64,000 bases of DNA, taken from contig BSYQ01000002.1 of the NCBI GenBank assembly GCA_030272585.1, forward strand, positions 3,968,001-4,032,000, given 5' to 3'. Numbering within the stretch: position 1 is the stretch's first letter; each line of letters starts with the position of its first letter. The position numbers and the translations under genes were made by a program. This stretch comes from Bryopsis sp. KO-2023. Taxonomy: Eukaryota; Chlorophyta; Ulvophyceae; Bryopsidales; Bryopsidaceae. The notes under the pieces were generated by a model. The model was not told the DNA's origin. It did no database searches and saw nothing but the letters and a program-made list of their open reading frames with translations. Of the stretch, positions 30,901 through 43,327 are shown piece by piece.

Positions 30901-31267
30901 TGGGGAAAGCTCAAGACGTATCTTTAGGAACGGGAAGGAGCTTACAAGAGAGCGGTCGGGTTGGACCCGAGCAAAAGGGCGAAGCCAACGGCGGAGTCGG
31001 GCACCAAGAGATCTACAGAGACGCGCATGCACGTCTCGTTAAAGATTCCAATAGTGATGTAAGATTCGATGTTGATAATGATGCGGATGCATTATAACCT
31101 TTATGTTACACTTTGTCACGATGCAATATTGACCGTGGTCCAACATGAATTTTCCAGCATAATAGTATCAGAGTTATCGCTATCGATAAAGCTGCTTTGA
31201 TTGCAAATCGGTGAGGTGGAAGTCTTGTTGAGAACAGGGGTGGGCACAGTAACAAAGTTTTGGTGGG

Positions 31268-32480
31268 CATGAAGGCGACCATGACCTTGGTATTGAGTGG
31301 AGTCGAAAACTACTCTAATATCGTCTGAAAGTTGTTTAGATATAAACTACGACAAAAAGATTATACGCCTGTGGAGCTTACGTGTGCATCCTTACAAATT
31401 TATCATACACCGGGTACTTTGAGGATTACTTTTTGAGTTCATCTTTCGACTTGGATCGCGAGCTCTCGATGCTCTCGGGTTTGGGGGGCGAGACTCACGG
31501 TGTTTTTTTTTTTTCCACCGGAGGATGACTAGGTTGTTGACCACCAGCCGGGGCCACGGATGTGCAAAAAAATACTTAGAAAGCTCCAACGTTGTCAAAG
31601 AACTTGATTGGCTTTATTTTAAAAGAATTAACGAAAATAATTGTTATCGCGTGCAAGTTGAGCCACTACTATGAGAAAATCGGCAAAGTTAGACGGCTTG
31701 CCTTCACCTATTATACCAGATATTTGGGAGCTTTTGGTTCTTTTTCGTGCGTGTTTGTTCTGACTCCGCCTAGCGTCAGTATTAGTGGATGACAAAGAGT
31801 GTTCTTACGACGGATACATATGGGGCTTTGAGTGAGATGAGAGCTAAGGGTTTACTTGTTAGGGCGGATGTGTTGGGCAGCAGTCCAAAGAAGAGCCCTA
31901 GTCGAGGGAGGCCTCTATGTCTCGACGACAATCGATAGGAAGGGATTGCATTGTTCGTACGTTACGCTATTATTGAATCGCTCGGGAGCAGTTGGACTCT
32001 CATCATTCATCTCAAAATTTATTCAAGATTAAAGAACCTAGTGATTCTTAAAGTTTCCTAATATGGTTTTCACGAAACACACACCCCTTTTAATATATCG
32101 ATTATCTAAGGTCTCTTTCCAAGAACGTTGAGCAATAGACACTATTCTCCGAAGATCTGTGTTTCACATTTTACTTTTTTCTAAAAATTTGGACGTTTTG
32201 AATGATCACTAGAGCAATGGTTTGGGAGAGCGCACGAACAAGACTCTTATCGATAGGCTCAGGTGGCGAATGGTGGAGATAAAACAAACGTGGGACCAAT
32301 GTATCGGAAAAGCGTTGAAATGGGTGAACGAAACACCCCGTCGGGTCCTTTTCAACAGTTCGAAAAACATTTGGATGGACAAACGACGACGTTAACGTCA
32401 GGTTAACCTCGCGAATCCCGAGCATTGTGCCCAACAAGAGAGACTTCAGCTTAGGGTACAAAAGGAGAATATGAGTGTTC
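31268..32480 (+). repeat. Dispersed repeat R2, copy 1
   Basis: Aligns in the same orientation with 56664-57485. Shared blocks include AGCTCTCGATGCTCTCGGGT, AATAATTGTTATCGCGTG, TTTTGGTTCTTTTTCGTGCG and GAGCCCTAGTCGAGGGAG. About 365 bp at 32022-32390 are absent from the other copy. Identity is roughly 85% in aligned blocks. It is a remnant of an unclassified transposon. Confidence 0.75.
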
Positions 32481-35080
32481 CCAGTTCTAAAGGGAAAAGT
32501 GGGGGCAACAAAAACTAAGGGGGTTGTGAATCAACAAAAAGAGGGTATAGTCCAACAATTTTGAGCACGACTAAAGATTTCAGCTTATCTCCATAAGTTA
32601 ACTTTTCTTGCAAGCGAAGCTGCGTAACAAGCGCCGACCAACGTTACTATTAATTGTTTGCTCCAGGGAAAGATGACTATATAGGATGGAATATATATTC
32701 CTCCCACCTCCCCTAAAGAAAAATTCGTCCTCTATTTTTGTATGGAGTGATTCTTTAAAATCAAATTCATTTCAAGAACTCGCAAAAAGAGAAAAAGAAT
32801 TACTGCCCATAATTTTCTGTTAATTTAGAATATTTATTTATTAGAATAAAATAACCACTAGTATTAGTTATATATTTCATTTCAATTAGGAAACAGGGAA
32901 CTCCATTCCCAAACATATGAAAAAAATATGAAACAAGTGCGGAATAGTATCACTCTAAAAAAATAGATTGAATAGATAAAAAAGCGATGGAAAAGGAAGA
33001 GGTGCTTGCTAAGAAGTATAGGAGGAGAAAGAAGTAATGATGTCATGTCGGCATCAGAACGAACACAAGTACTCATGATTCATGTTTACTTTCTACTCGG
33101 TTACTCATTCTTCAATAATTCTTTGACTCTCTTTTGTCACGCGTACTCTGCTCCACACACCGAGCCCACGTCATCGTAAAACAATTTACATACTTCCGCT
33201 TGTGTTGTATTCTTATATATATTATGGCTTATGAGTGTTGAGGTACCTACATTCATACTTTGGGAAGAATACTACCACAATGTGTAGTTTTGCCCCCTAG
33301 GGTACCCCCCACAACAATATCACGGTGTGCAGGTGTAATTGATAATTACGTTTCTCGTTGTGTCGGTTTGTACCAAAGGAAAGCAATGGAGTGCTACTAA
33401 AAAACCCCCCCACATAACCCCTCCAAAATATTTTGCCTCGTATTTTGAAGAGATACTGATTGATCCAATTCGTTATTTCCGAGATCTTGAAGGCGAATAT
33501 CACAATCAAAAAGAGAATTCTGAATATAAAGCCTAAAATTATTTGAGGATGGCAACGAGGATATTTGTCCTATCTACTCGAATCTTGCAATTTGTGTGTT
33601 CGGTTGTGAAACGGGCAAGAACGTGAGTCATGTAGATAATTACAAAACCTACAACACGCCTCATTTGGCACTTAGCAGCAGTATGCAAACCCAACGCGGT
33701 ACATCTCAACGAAAAATCTTCGGGCTCTCATATCTCAAGAGAGAGTGGGGATGATAGTCGAATTCCAGCAAACTAATCTTGTCCATTAATGAGGCAGTGT
33801 ACTGGTTACCGTACATCGGTACCACACAAAAACGAACGATTGTGGAAGGAACTCGATGTGGCGATTAAAACGGTGAGCATATCTTATATTCCTTCTTCGG
33901 AGGGATGAAAGCACATGCCGACACCTTCATTAGGCTTTCGTCGCCCATATGCCCTTGGTCTTTTTCTTGCTTATAGACGTCTAATGGCGTCGTTAGAGTG
34001 ATATCACAATGCCCTTTTGAAAATTGGTGAAATTGATGACGATATTGCCCGATTACCGGAAGGCGTAGCTGTTGAACTTTCGGGTTAGCAACTTAACGAC
34101 GACGTAATAGAAATAGTATATCGCTATGATGTTGTAGACTTCAAAGGGAGGGAAGACTTTCATTGATAAATTTGCTCTTGGCATAAAGTATTGATTCAAG
34201 ACTTAGAATCTTGGTTGATACGCTTAACGAAGCTGTCATAAGTTGAAACCTCATATTCGATACGAATGAAAGTCACAAAAATTCTTAAATTGGGAGTTGT
34301 TGAATCCTAAAAAATTCGCATTAGACTGGATAAGTGTTCGGAACTGGTTGGTTTGGCTTCAGTTCGTCCATACTTTAAATTCGGGGTGTGGTTGCACAAT
34401 ATCCGTTGCACATTGAACGTCTCAATCTACACAGCGCCTGATAGGAGCTTATACAAGAGTTAAGGAATCAGATTGTGGGTTGCGGTTACTCATTGCTCTT
34501 CTTTGTCTACTAACAGTACCTTTCGTAGTCCTTATATAATGAGCACGAGCGCATCATAACACCTCATTACAAAGGGTGCTCAGGAACTCACATCCCGTTA
34601 CGGTGTTCAAGCGCTACACATCCACTCAAGAGAACGAGGAATTAGTTGGTGAAACAATGTTCGCGGTTGAGCCCGATATCAAGTGTAACAAAGCTTCGTT
34701 GCATAGAAAATATGCAATACTACACGATAAAATAAAAGGCGTACTGTGTAACGAGCAAGATTTCTTAAGAACTTAATCATAAACGGATGTCGTCTTCTAC
34801 AATAGAAACGTTAGATCTTGACGTTGGAACACATGTCAACACTCTACTGATACGTGAACAAGGTGCGGATGAACAAGGTGAAAACGAAGATGATTTAACA
34901 CTGCTTGATAAAGAGAGGGTAAAGTAAAAGACCGCCGGCACGTTGAGGAGGGTTTGGCATCGCCGACATTAATGACCTCCTGACCGAGGCAATAGCAAGG
35001 AAACGTTGATCCCTCATTATCGAGGAATACTTTGAGAGGTCCACCTTACTTCCGAGGTTAGGAAGAAGTGTGTTTGTCAT
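32481..35080. other. Interval without recognisable genes
   Basis: AT-rich, with ORFs shorter than 75 codons and no motifs. No repeat shared with other parts of the window was noticed. Confidence 0.4.
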
Positions 35081-35082
35081 TA

Positions 35083-35662
35083 CCGTAGAAAATTTAAAGG
35101 GTCGTCAAATGGGGGGGGGGTGGACAAACCCAAAGTTGTTTTTCAGGTTCGCAAATTTAGAGAAGAAGGGGGGGGGGACATTAAATTTCACGAAAAGCGA
35201 TTCTCAAATTTCAACGTCCATGGATCATTACGCAATTCATTGAAGAAAACACCCCGTACCGCCTCAGGGCGTTGTGAGTAAAGCGCTCCTCACATTGTCG
35301 CCGCCAGCTCGAACATGGGTGATTCATTACCCTGTGCTCACGGGAGCGACAACCGCAAATGAGTGACGCAGGCGGAAGAACAGAGAACACACACTATTAC
35401 GGCCGTCGGGTCTCCACCGCTGTTGCACACACCCTCGCACAGAGGAAAAAGAGGGACGTTCATCTGACAAAGCAGTGTCAATTACCAACCACTACGGTGA
35501 ACTTGACTTTTTTTTGTTATTAATATTTTTTTTGGGGGGGGGACACGTTTCACCTTGTTTTCATCTTCGCAAAAAATCAAGGGGGGGGGGACATCACATA
35601 AAAATCCGCAAATCTCGTCCACTAGGGGACAGGACATTGACGACCCTTTAAGTTTTCTACGG
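35083..35662 (+). mobile_element. Mariner-like MITE with ~28-bp TIRs and TA flanks
   Basis: The left end CCGTAGAAAATTTAAAGGGT and the right end (read on the minus strand) CCGTAGAAAACTTAAAGGGT continue as matching GTCGTCAA. TA dinucleotides flank both ends at 35081-35082 and 35663-35664, as expected for Tc1/mariner insertion. The 580-bp body has four G-runs and no transposase. Confidence 0.7.
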
Positions 35663-35664
35663 TA

Positions 35665-37254
35665 TGCTAGTCCCACTGAAAAAGGTAGGACACTGTCTAA
35701 TTCCATGATCTATAAACCTCCACAAACGAAGCATTTCAATGATCCTCATCTATTGTCTTGAGGTTTGTTATGGTACGACGTACGCACCATCACACATAGT
35801 TGAATCCTTGTAGTTTGAGTAAAAACACTTTATTTCACAGGGTGCTTTTTAGCAAGTCTAAGTTGGGGCCGCCTTTATGTTCATATCAATGCGTCACTAT
35901 AAATATCGCATATGTTTGCACAAGATATACAAAGTATGCGATCCAGATACTACGGACGTATAGAGAAGGACAATTGTATCATAGCTATGAAGAGGGGTAC
36001 AAAAAGAAACAGAGTGTAATAATAGAACTTGACAGCCACCTTGTTGCACACGACGTGTGGCATAGAAATCTCAAACTCTTTGACAAACTTTACCATAAGA
36101 AACAAGTGGCCCATCAAATGAAAAGAAGATGCCCACGGGAAACGAAGTTTTTCTGGTCGAAATGAGATTTCCGCACATCTTAAAATAGAAAATAACAGTT
36201 GTGACGTGTGTGTCCAAGCAAAGCTACCCCCCAATGTGGACAGGAAGATTTCCCAAAATAGCCACAACCGTACAGCTACATGGAGTGTTGGCAAAGAAAA
36301 ATTTTGGACGGGTCGTTAGTAGAGTTGAGCGGGCATCTGCGAGGCTTTATGAACAGGGAGTTGTTGCGTTCACAACTCAGGTAATCGGTATAAATATGTT
36401 CCACCCATATTGACGCTGAAGCAAAAGTTATCAAAGTATTAACTTTACTAAAGAGCAGTGCTTTTACATTCGCTCTTTGTGTAGCGGCTCCGTGCATTGT
36501 AACACTTTTTTTTTGTTTTTTTCGAAGCTTCTATTTGATGTTTATGATCCGCCCACCAAGTATTCTCTCGTTGATTAAAGATATCATTTAATAGGTAAAT
36601 ACATTTCTCTAGTTCTCGAAAACGCATACTCTAAGCAAAATCGCTTATTGGTGTTGAAATCGGAAGGATATGCAATTATGGGTCAGAAGCTTTACTCTAC
36701 GGATCAAATAAGACATTACCATTTACTCGAGTTCTTTAATCCAAATTTCTTATCGTGGCACTTGGCGGAATTGCGATTGTGTTGTAAGAGTCGAAAGATT
36801 ATCTAGATAATCCCCAAAGCATAATTTTTTGTTGGTTAGAAAGGAGCCTTGGACGTTTGGCTAGACGAAGTACAAGCCCAAAACGATACGAATCAACATG
36901 CTGGAGGAGGAGCTCCAAACACTTTTCTCGATATTTCTTTTGAGAATGTGGAGGATAGGGTGCATGTGTTGCGATTGTCGATGCTCCGCGCTCAGGAGAG
37001 ACTTAACCATCGAAATTTGATCTTTTTCGATGTACCCCATGGTGATATTTTGGTGATTAAGGCCTCTTTGGAGCATTGGGCGGCCAGGATATTGGGCTCC
37101 CCGGTCAAGGTGGAGTCTTTATACCGATGGGCGATGGGGCCCCGGGGCGTTTGCCAGACACACTTGCAGTCACTTACGTCACACTTGCAGTCGAATGATA
37201 ATTCTGTTTCCGCCTGCCACTCGCGCGCGATCCTTTTGCTTGCATTTTCACGCC
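35665..37254 (+). other. Interval with two unassigned ORFs
   Basis: Plus-strand frames at 35800-36165 (121 codons) and 36849-37262 (137 codons, including LNHRNLIFFDVPHGDILVIK) read like protein but match no family I know. Both are in AT-rich to moderate-GC sequence and may be exons or relics. Confidence 0.3.
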
Positions 37255-37501
37255 ATGGGTAAAAAACGCCAGTACCCCGAACCAGGCTTCCACCTGCGAT
37301 CCACCACTGGAAAAAAAGCACGTTCTTCTTATTTGCTGGAAGACAAAGTGAAGGCTGTGGAATATTCGTACAGAGAGTCAGGTGCCGATGAGGTTGGTGT
37401 CCGAGGCGCCGCCAAGGTGTTGGGTGTGGACCCCGCTGAGGAGGTGGAGAAAAGAGGTCAAGGAAGGAAAAACTGATCTGACCCAAGGGCAAGAAATTTA
37501 A
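37255..37501 (+). pseudogene. Psq/CENP-B-type HTH (pogo-like) DNA-binding fragment, frameshifted
   Basis: An ATG at 37255 encodes MGKKRQYPEPGFHLRSTTGK, then KARSSYLLEDKVKAVEYS and RGAAKVLGVD. This is the pattern of the first helix-turn-helix of psq/CENP-B-type proteins (R.SY...K...V......G...AAK.LGV). The expected next piece, RRWRKEVKEGKTDLTQ, is found in another frame just after 37430 and runs to the stop at 37499-37501, so a frameshift separates the helices. Such domains open pogo/Tigger transposases and domesticated relatives. The rest of a transposase is not found downstream. Confidence 0.5.
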
Positions 37502-38616
37502 AATCATGATGAGGATTTTTTAGGGGGGGCTTTTACCAAAACGGGGGGGGGGGGGGTTTATTGCATCATTTTACAAAGGTAAAGCACCCCCGGGGCGTTT
37601 GCCCCGGCGGGGGGCGTTTACTGAGGGGAGGCGTTTACCCCGAACATTACGGTAACACGACTAGAGCGTGGTGGCAACGTAAGTTTCTTGGTCTCGTTAC
37701 CGCATCATTGAGCGTCCCGGAACCATTCTTGTAGGTGTGTGGAACAAGAGAGTGTCGAACTCCGCAATGCATTGCATCCTGCGCGTTGCCACCGATCAAA
37801 TCAAGGTGAGGGCTTTGACCTTCGCATTTATGTGTTCCCGACAGCTGACGCAAGGGACCCCGGTGGGGATATGTGTGATAAGAGAGAAGAGAACTTCGAG
37901 CTTGAACCGGATGAATAGTATGCGTACATAAAACAGTACAAGAAAAGGTAAGAAACCTGAAGACCGCTTGTGAAACCAAGGGAATGGCAGAAGAAGTGAT
38001 GGTGTTGCTCGAGATTAGATACCTGAAAACCCTTGACAAAATTACCGTGTCCAAAGAATCGTGACTAAACTAATGACAAGGCAATCTTGTGATTAGAACA
38101 AGTATTGGGGAATTGGTTGGGGCTAGGGGAACCATTCTTTGACAATATGTTCTCCACGACATTGACGGATAAAGAAAACGCTCATTGTCGTTATTTTTAA
38201 TCTACTTGATATGTGCCTGATGCAAAACCGAACGTTATGCACCTGTTAGCGGGGGAGTACTGCATCCTTGCAGCGCAGGCTCAACACATCTTGTCCAAAG
38301 CAACAATAATCCGAAGATAATGAAGCGTAGCATCTTCAATGGCGAAAGTAAAAACGATTGTTGTCGGATGTTGTACTCATTCGAAGATGTACTTATGAAC
38401 AAATACTGGATTATGAGTTTTAACGTTAGTTCTTTCCAAATTATGCAAAATCGATTCTCAAAAGGCAATGCAGGCCACTGGGCACTAGACTTTATCGCAA
38501 AAAATGCCGCAATGAAACAATTTAAATAAGTGCGCACTTTATAGCTCTTTGTCCCTCAATGTAACCATTCCAAGATAAATATCAATACTCATATCTACGT
38601 TTGAGGGATTATACCC
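37502..38616. other. G-rich tract then interval of uncertain coding
   Basis: Bases 37515-37650 hold long G runs and repeated GGCGTTTGCC/GGCGTTTACC units with partial palindromy (GGGGCGTTTGCCCC), similar in style to the motif-iterated MITEs. Bases 37730-37930 have coding-like composition but no recognisable product. Confidence 0.35.
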
Positions 38617-38820
38617 AAAGTGGAGGGCTAGCCTTGCAACAACGGTTTAATAGCGAGATTCTCTATCATGGTGATGTGATGAGTTATGGCTTCTTTTTCT
38701 TTTTTTCTCTTAGAATCGATAAGAGGACCTGAGAGAGTTCTGGAGTATGGGTTTCTATATTTAGAGAAGGCAACTCGCCCTAAATGACCCTTCTCTATTC
38801 TCTTGGCAGCGGTGAAGATT
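38617..38820 (-). repeat. Right arm of the ~200-bp inverted repeat
   Basis: Reverse complement of 29585-29800. Shared blocks include CCAAAGTGGAGGGCTAGCCT, GATGTGATGAGTTATGGCTT and TGGAGTATGGGTTTCTATAT. Confidence 0.65.
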
Positions 38821-39731
38821 TCGTAGCATTACCTACGCACCAGTACATAACTGACAGAGTGCATGACATGACACATTATGATGTCAAGTATAGGGGGTTT
38901 CGTAATTTGTTGAATGTTGAAGAAAGAAATCTTTATACCCGAGCACATATCGTTCTTTGAAACTTGAATTCTATTCCCTTGAGTGGTCGTGTCCGCAACT
39001 TCCCTTCGGAGTTAAGCGCTGTAACAATGATTGCATGTCAGAAATTGAGTTATGTGATCCGTTGGGGAGATCAAGAATGGTGCACCCATACCTATTTTCC
39101 GTGGTGTGTGATCACCCGGAGGCCTGTGCATTGACCAATGTGTAAAAGACGTGGAACACGGGATATCCATGTCCACGATGCATAACACCAAAGGGAGAGT
39201 TTCTTCAGCTAAAAAAAATGTGATGTTGAGGTCAGAGACTGAAATCAAACGGCAGCTTATTAGTGGGGTGAAAGAATTGGGGTTTTCGATGCACAATGAA
39301 AAAAGTGCATTCTTTGACTTTTTTTTGCGATATTATCCCCGCTTTTAACAAGTTATCATATGATTTACTTCACAATGATTTATTGGGTCTGCAGGTGTAT
39401 TTGACCGATCACATTTCACTGTTGGTGCAACCCTTGTACCTACAGCAAGGTGGACAGGAGCGTAGTAGTCATATGACTGCAAGAAAGGTTGTCAATACAA
39501 TAAATACAAGGATGCATACGGGTATTCCCAAGAATAAAAATCAACGTACACGGTTTGGCGATGGGAATTATATCGGTGGGCATTCGAACGTGCAAGCGAA
39601 GGAACATGGATGCATGATTGGGGGTGGTTTTTTGGAATGGAAAGGATAAGTGTCGCCGTCGCGGTTTCTGTTGGTGCTGCTGTTGTCGTTGTCTATGCGA
39701 AAAATGGTTTCTTGTTGACTTGGTTTTGTAG
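38821..39731. other. Interval with short unassigned ORFs
   Basis: Frames at 38957-39145 and 39296-39649 are open but not recognisable. The first contains ELCDPLGRSRMVHPYL, faintly like a segment found in some transposon proteins; this is too weak to call. Confidence 0.3.
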
Positions 39732-39902
39732 ATTCCGTATATGAGAGTGTGCTCTGTGCTCAGCCCGGGTTACCTGAACGCGGCCATGAAGTCCAAGACA
39801 ACCGGGGGGATCAGGAGAATGATGAAGCTCCTTGCCCACCTCCAGTATAGATGCAAGGCCCCGGGAGTGAGCGACTGTTGCGGCGTATCCACAGAGCAAT
39901 AA
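39732..39902 (+). CDS. Possible terminal exon of unknown protein
   Basis: A T-rich acceptor-like TTGGTTTTGTAG ends at 39731. It is followed by an open frame of 56 codons containing MRVCSVLSPGYLNAAMKSKT and IRRMMKLLAHLQYRC, stopping at 39900-39902. GC content is well above the flanks. The family is unknown. It lies about 390 bp upstream of the CACTA-like exon, in the same orientation, but its stop codon makes a simple shared transcript unlikely. Confidence 0.3.
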   Translation: MPYMRVCSVLSPGYLNAAMKSKTTGGIRRMMKLLAHLQYRCKAPGVSDCCGVSTEQ

Positions 39903-40289
39903 CAGCGACTAAGAAAAGGTGACCATGGAGCGAAAGCTTCTTTTCCGCCTGATCATCGATAGCCAAACGAAAGAGATTGAACCAATTATACGTGAGCGTG
40001 TTGGGCGAAGTAAATACAACTGCCATTGATACAGGCAAAACTTTCGCAAAAAAGCATCGTTGACTCGTTATGTCACGATATGCTTAACAAATCAATTCAT
40101 GTCACTTATTGAACGCATGTAATTCAATAGAAACGACGAGTGTCTCAACTTCCTAGCTCGAAGTTATCAAGATCCTATACTTTTTTCTCATTACGGTTTT
40201 TATCTAGAGGTATCAATCTTTCAACAATTCATCGACATTTCAATCATTTTTTGTTTTTTCAGAGGTAGGTATTAGGCTCATAGCTAGCA

Positions 40290-40549
40290 TGGTGCGGACT
40301 GCCCATTGCAAGAGCCGGGCAAAAGCGACCAAGGTACTTTCGATGAAAACTCATATAGTTGACATACTTGGTATCTACCAGCTGGGATACATTTGAGGCC
40401 TTGCTGAGGTTAATCGCCGTGGTACTCCCGAAGCCCAACTTCTTACCGACGACATTCGCATCGTTCAAGCGCATGATGAATGTGCCCCACCTGAAAAAGC
40501 AGACGTACCTGATGTCTCAAAAGGGTTGCCGAGCCTACAAGGAGATCAG
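40290..40549 (+). pseudogene. CACTA (EnSpm)-like transposase exon
   Basis: The frame from 40359 encodes LTYLVSTSWDTFEALLRLIA, VVLPKPNFLPTTFASFKRMM and YLMSQKGCRAYKE. This follows the conserved block of CACTA transposases: L.YL...S...F..LL.LI...LP..N.LP.....K..M, then a Cys-containing Y...C..C..Y block, here with one cysteine replaced by serine. The exon is bounded by TATAG before 40359 and AG|GTGAGC at 40550. An ATG at 40290 could supply the start (MVRTAHCKSRAKATK) if 25 bases at 40334-40358 were removed, which is doubtful. No downstream DDE part was found, so this is probably a fragment. Confidence 0.5.
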
Positions 40550-41164
40550 GTGAGCAACTGTATGCAAATAGCTACCGTATAAGGAAAAATGCGTTTGCGA
40601 GCCAGGGGATCTTCGTGCGTCGTGAACGATCCCTTGTGCGAGGTATAATTGGCGTTGTGCCGGGTTAAGCATTATCATTGTTGTAGTATAACGATAACAC
40701 AAGAATTCGAGTGCTAAGTTGTGGAGAATAGTTCATCTAAGACGTACATTGCAATTGCCCCTCAAGATTAATTTACCCTAGCTCGGATATCGAGTCTTTT
40801 AATATTATGGACGAAGATACAACCTAAAATTTTGAATGCGAGGGATTGTTTTTACAATCTTTCACGGGAAGAAGAATGTGTCCGGAAGTTTGACGGGATT
40901 GAAAACAGTAGGGATGAAAGGAAAAGACTTACATTAACCGAAGAGATTCCGGGAAGAATGAAAAGATAGGAAATGACGATTCGGACGAAATTGTTATAGT
41001 TTTTATAGACCTCTTATGTGGTGGCCATTCAACCACTGTAATATTTCGGAAATTAAAAGCAACATAAATTTCCTATTGATGAGAACAAGGAAGAGGATCG
41101 TCATTTTACCACCAATTAGTCGTTTCGAGATTACATAGAGGCTTATTCACAGGTTGAAGTTTCA
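40550..41164. other. Interval with a short shared relic
   Basis: AAATTTTGAATGCGAGGGA at about 40830-40850 recurs at 45587-45607 with similar flanks, so part of this stretch is an old repeat. No gene is seen. Confidence 0.35.
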
Positions 41165-41740
41165 TTTCCGTTGTTTTGTCGTTGGTCCCCTTGGGAATAC
41201 AATCGTTGATCCCTAAGGAATTCACTATGGTAAAATGATTCTTTCGAAGTAAGCACGATTCGCACTATCAAAAAACAACATCTAGTAGCCAGGAAGAGAA
41301 CCTTAAAAAATTAACGGTTGGGTAAGACCGCTTAATGTGATTTCATGACATTTTCTTTTGGAGAATCAGAGAAAAGAGAACACGATACGAACCCGTTTTA
41401 ACATGCCAATGACTTGCTTGTTTTGATCTTGTGGGAGTTTTTTGGCGAATAAACTTCTTTTTTTTCAAAAAAATGACGATTTTATGGTTATGGCGCACAT
41501 GTTGAGACTGATGAGTCATTATTGATGACCGAACCGCAAACTTCTGATATTAATAGATGGTCTTAACTATTGAGACTTTCTTTTTAAGATGCTAGCCCTC
41601 GTATGCAAGTTCATGCAAGCGAAGTTGATGGATGAGCTTCAGAATTCATCGTTGTCATTACCACAAACAGTTCTAGCAACAATACTGCATCGATTTCTAC
41701 ATTTGCGAGCTCTCGCGATGCCGTTCAAGTTTGGGGTTCT
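41165..41740 (+). repeat. Dispersed repeat R3, copy 2
   Basis: Direct relative of 17493-18450 in the same order and orientation, ending with the TTTGCGAGCTCTCGCGATGC block. It is shorter because several hundred bases present between the blocks in copy 1 are missing. Confidence 0.6.
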
Positions 41741-42751
41741 TGGAGACTCCAATGTGGGGAAGGAGCTGATCCCTTATCAACCGTAGAAGCCAGAGAAGGG
41801 ACCTAGAGTGCGGCTCAGTGTCGCACACCGAGGCTGCACACTATGTTTTAAACGCGAGTGTGGACCTATGTTGCTTTGCCCATGTGGACAACATCGTTTA
41901 TGCAGGAAGGCAAACTACTAGGTCCGCATGTGGTATGCCACGGAAGTGGTTGTTGAACCCGTAATGGCGACAGGGACTCAAAAGCCTACGGGAGAATTGC
42001 GAGCGCAGGACAGAGTATTGGCCACTCGTGCACCTCTCTACCTGCAACACTTGATGCTTGTGGAGCATGTGAACTCAGGAAGCAGGCGATGCACGCAACG
42101 CGGGTGCTTATGTTGTGGAAGATCGGTCAATTGGTGCTGCCAGAGACCTGATGGCAGAATTACCAATGCTGAGAGTGGACCCCATGAGGTTCATGAGTGT
42201 AGTCCGGAACGCAATACATACCGCGTGGGTTTTGATATGGACTCGACTTTGGGGTTCGAACTCTCTTCTTTCGTTCAGATCTTGTTTGCAGCTTTGGTAG
42301 ACTGCTTAGAGTCGTAGTCTTTAAAAGTCTTTACATTGGACCAATCACTTATAAGCCTCGGATATGCTTCGTGTACAAAAAGGCGCTGCGCGATAATTTT
42401 GTGTTACTGTTTTCTTTTTGTTTTTTTTGTTTTTTGGATCATCTGTGTCGGCCGCCGATGTAAAGGGCAAGTGGAGTTAGAGCCCCACCGCCATATGGTG
42501 GCCTACGGTTGTAATCTCTTATGCGGGAGATGTGTGTCCTATTTTATAAAAAAGAATTATAAATTTCCAATATTCAAAGAGCTCGTTCAAATGGAAGAAT
42601 AGGGAGTTTTTAAGGGGAGAATGATCGAAGGCATATACAATTTGTGGCAGTTTTCTTTTTTTTTTTCTCAAGAAAAACATAAGAGGTGGAAAGGTGTGTA
42701 AGAAAATTGTGTCTACTACCTAACCCAAGGTGTTGGACGCGTGATAAATAA
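41741..42751. other. Interval with an unassigned ORF
   Basis: The frame at 41928-42317 (129 codons) has a Cys cluster (RRCTQRGCLCCGRSVNWCC) but no known domain, and an alternative frame overlaps it. Confidence 0.3.
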
Positions 42752-43327
42752 AGAGAGCTGTCGTCTCCTAAATCTATTATTCCTTTTAACACACAAATTG
42801 ACCAAGTAAGCTGGAAGAGTATCGAGTCATGGTGTGCAAAGCAAATCCAACGAACAATTGATGATATACCCTTTTTTATTGAAGTTGACAATAGCTTGAA
42901 GTACGTTTATCGACTCAATGTTGGAATTTGTTTTACCGATGTGGGATGTAGCAAATATTCTATTGGACCAAGTTTACCTCTTACGCATGTAAAGTCTAAA
43001 AAGTGGTGCAAGAGAAGAAAGAAGGCCTATAATGGTATCGACTCTTTGGTTTTTTCTATTCATAAAGCGTGTTATGTGGAATATGATGGATCCAGCTTAC
43101 CTTCAAAAGTGTACGGTAGGGGGTATCATTTCGAGGATAAGAATCCAAAGAGAAAAGTAACGTTTTTATTAAGAAAATTTTGGCCATGCAATGGAAGCGA
43201 CACACGCGCAAGACCATTTAGTCCTGGAAAAAGTTTGATGCGGAGGTCGAGAATGGGGTGGTACATCATGGAGCTGCCAACAACTCAGGAGGATGAAGAC
43301 GAAAAGACACCAGGCGATGCAAAGTAG
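42752..43327 (+). CDS. Unassigned 191-codon open frame without an ATG start
   Basis: The frame is open from a TAA at 42749 to a TAG at 43325-43327. It includes IDDIPFFIEVDNSLKYVYRL, GICFTDVGCSKYSIGPSLPL and an acidic tail (TTQEDEDEKTPGDAK). No ATG occurs early, so it is either an internal or terminal exon or a fragment. Length and amino-acid balance suggest real coding origin. I recognise no family. Confidence 0.35.
   Translation, partial: RELSSPKSIIPFNTQIDQVSWKSIESWCAKQIQRTIDDIPFFIEVDNSLKYVYRLNVGICFTDVGCSKYSIGPSLPLTHVKSKKWCKRRKKAYNGIDSLVFSIHKACYVEYDGSSLPSKVYGRGYHFEDKNPKRKVTFLLRKFWPCNGSDTRARPFSPGKSLMRRSRMGWYIMELPTTQEDEDEKTPGDAK

Noticed and set aside
38957..39145. ELCDPLGRSR segment as a transposon-family domain
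   Set aside because: The resemblance is a handful of residues with no supporting context.
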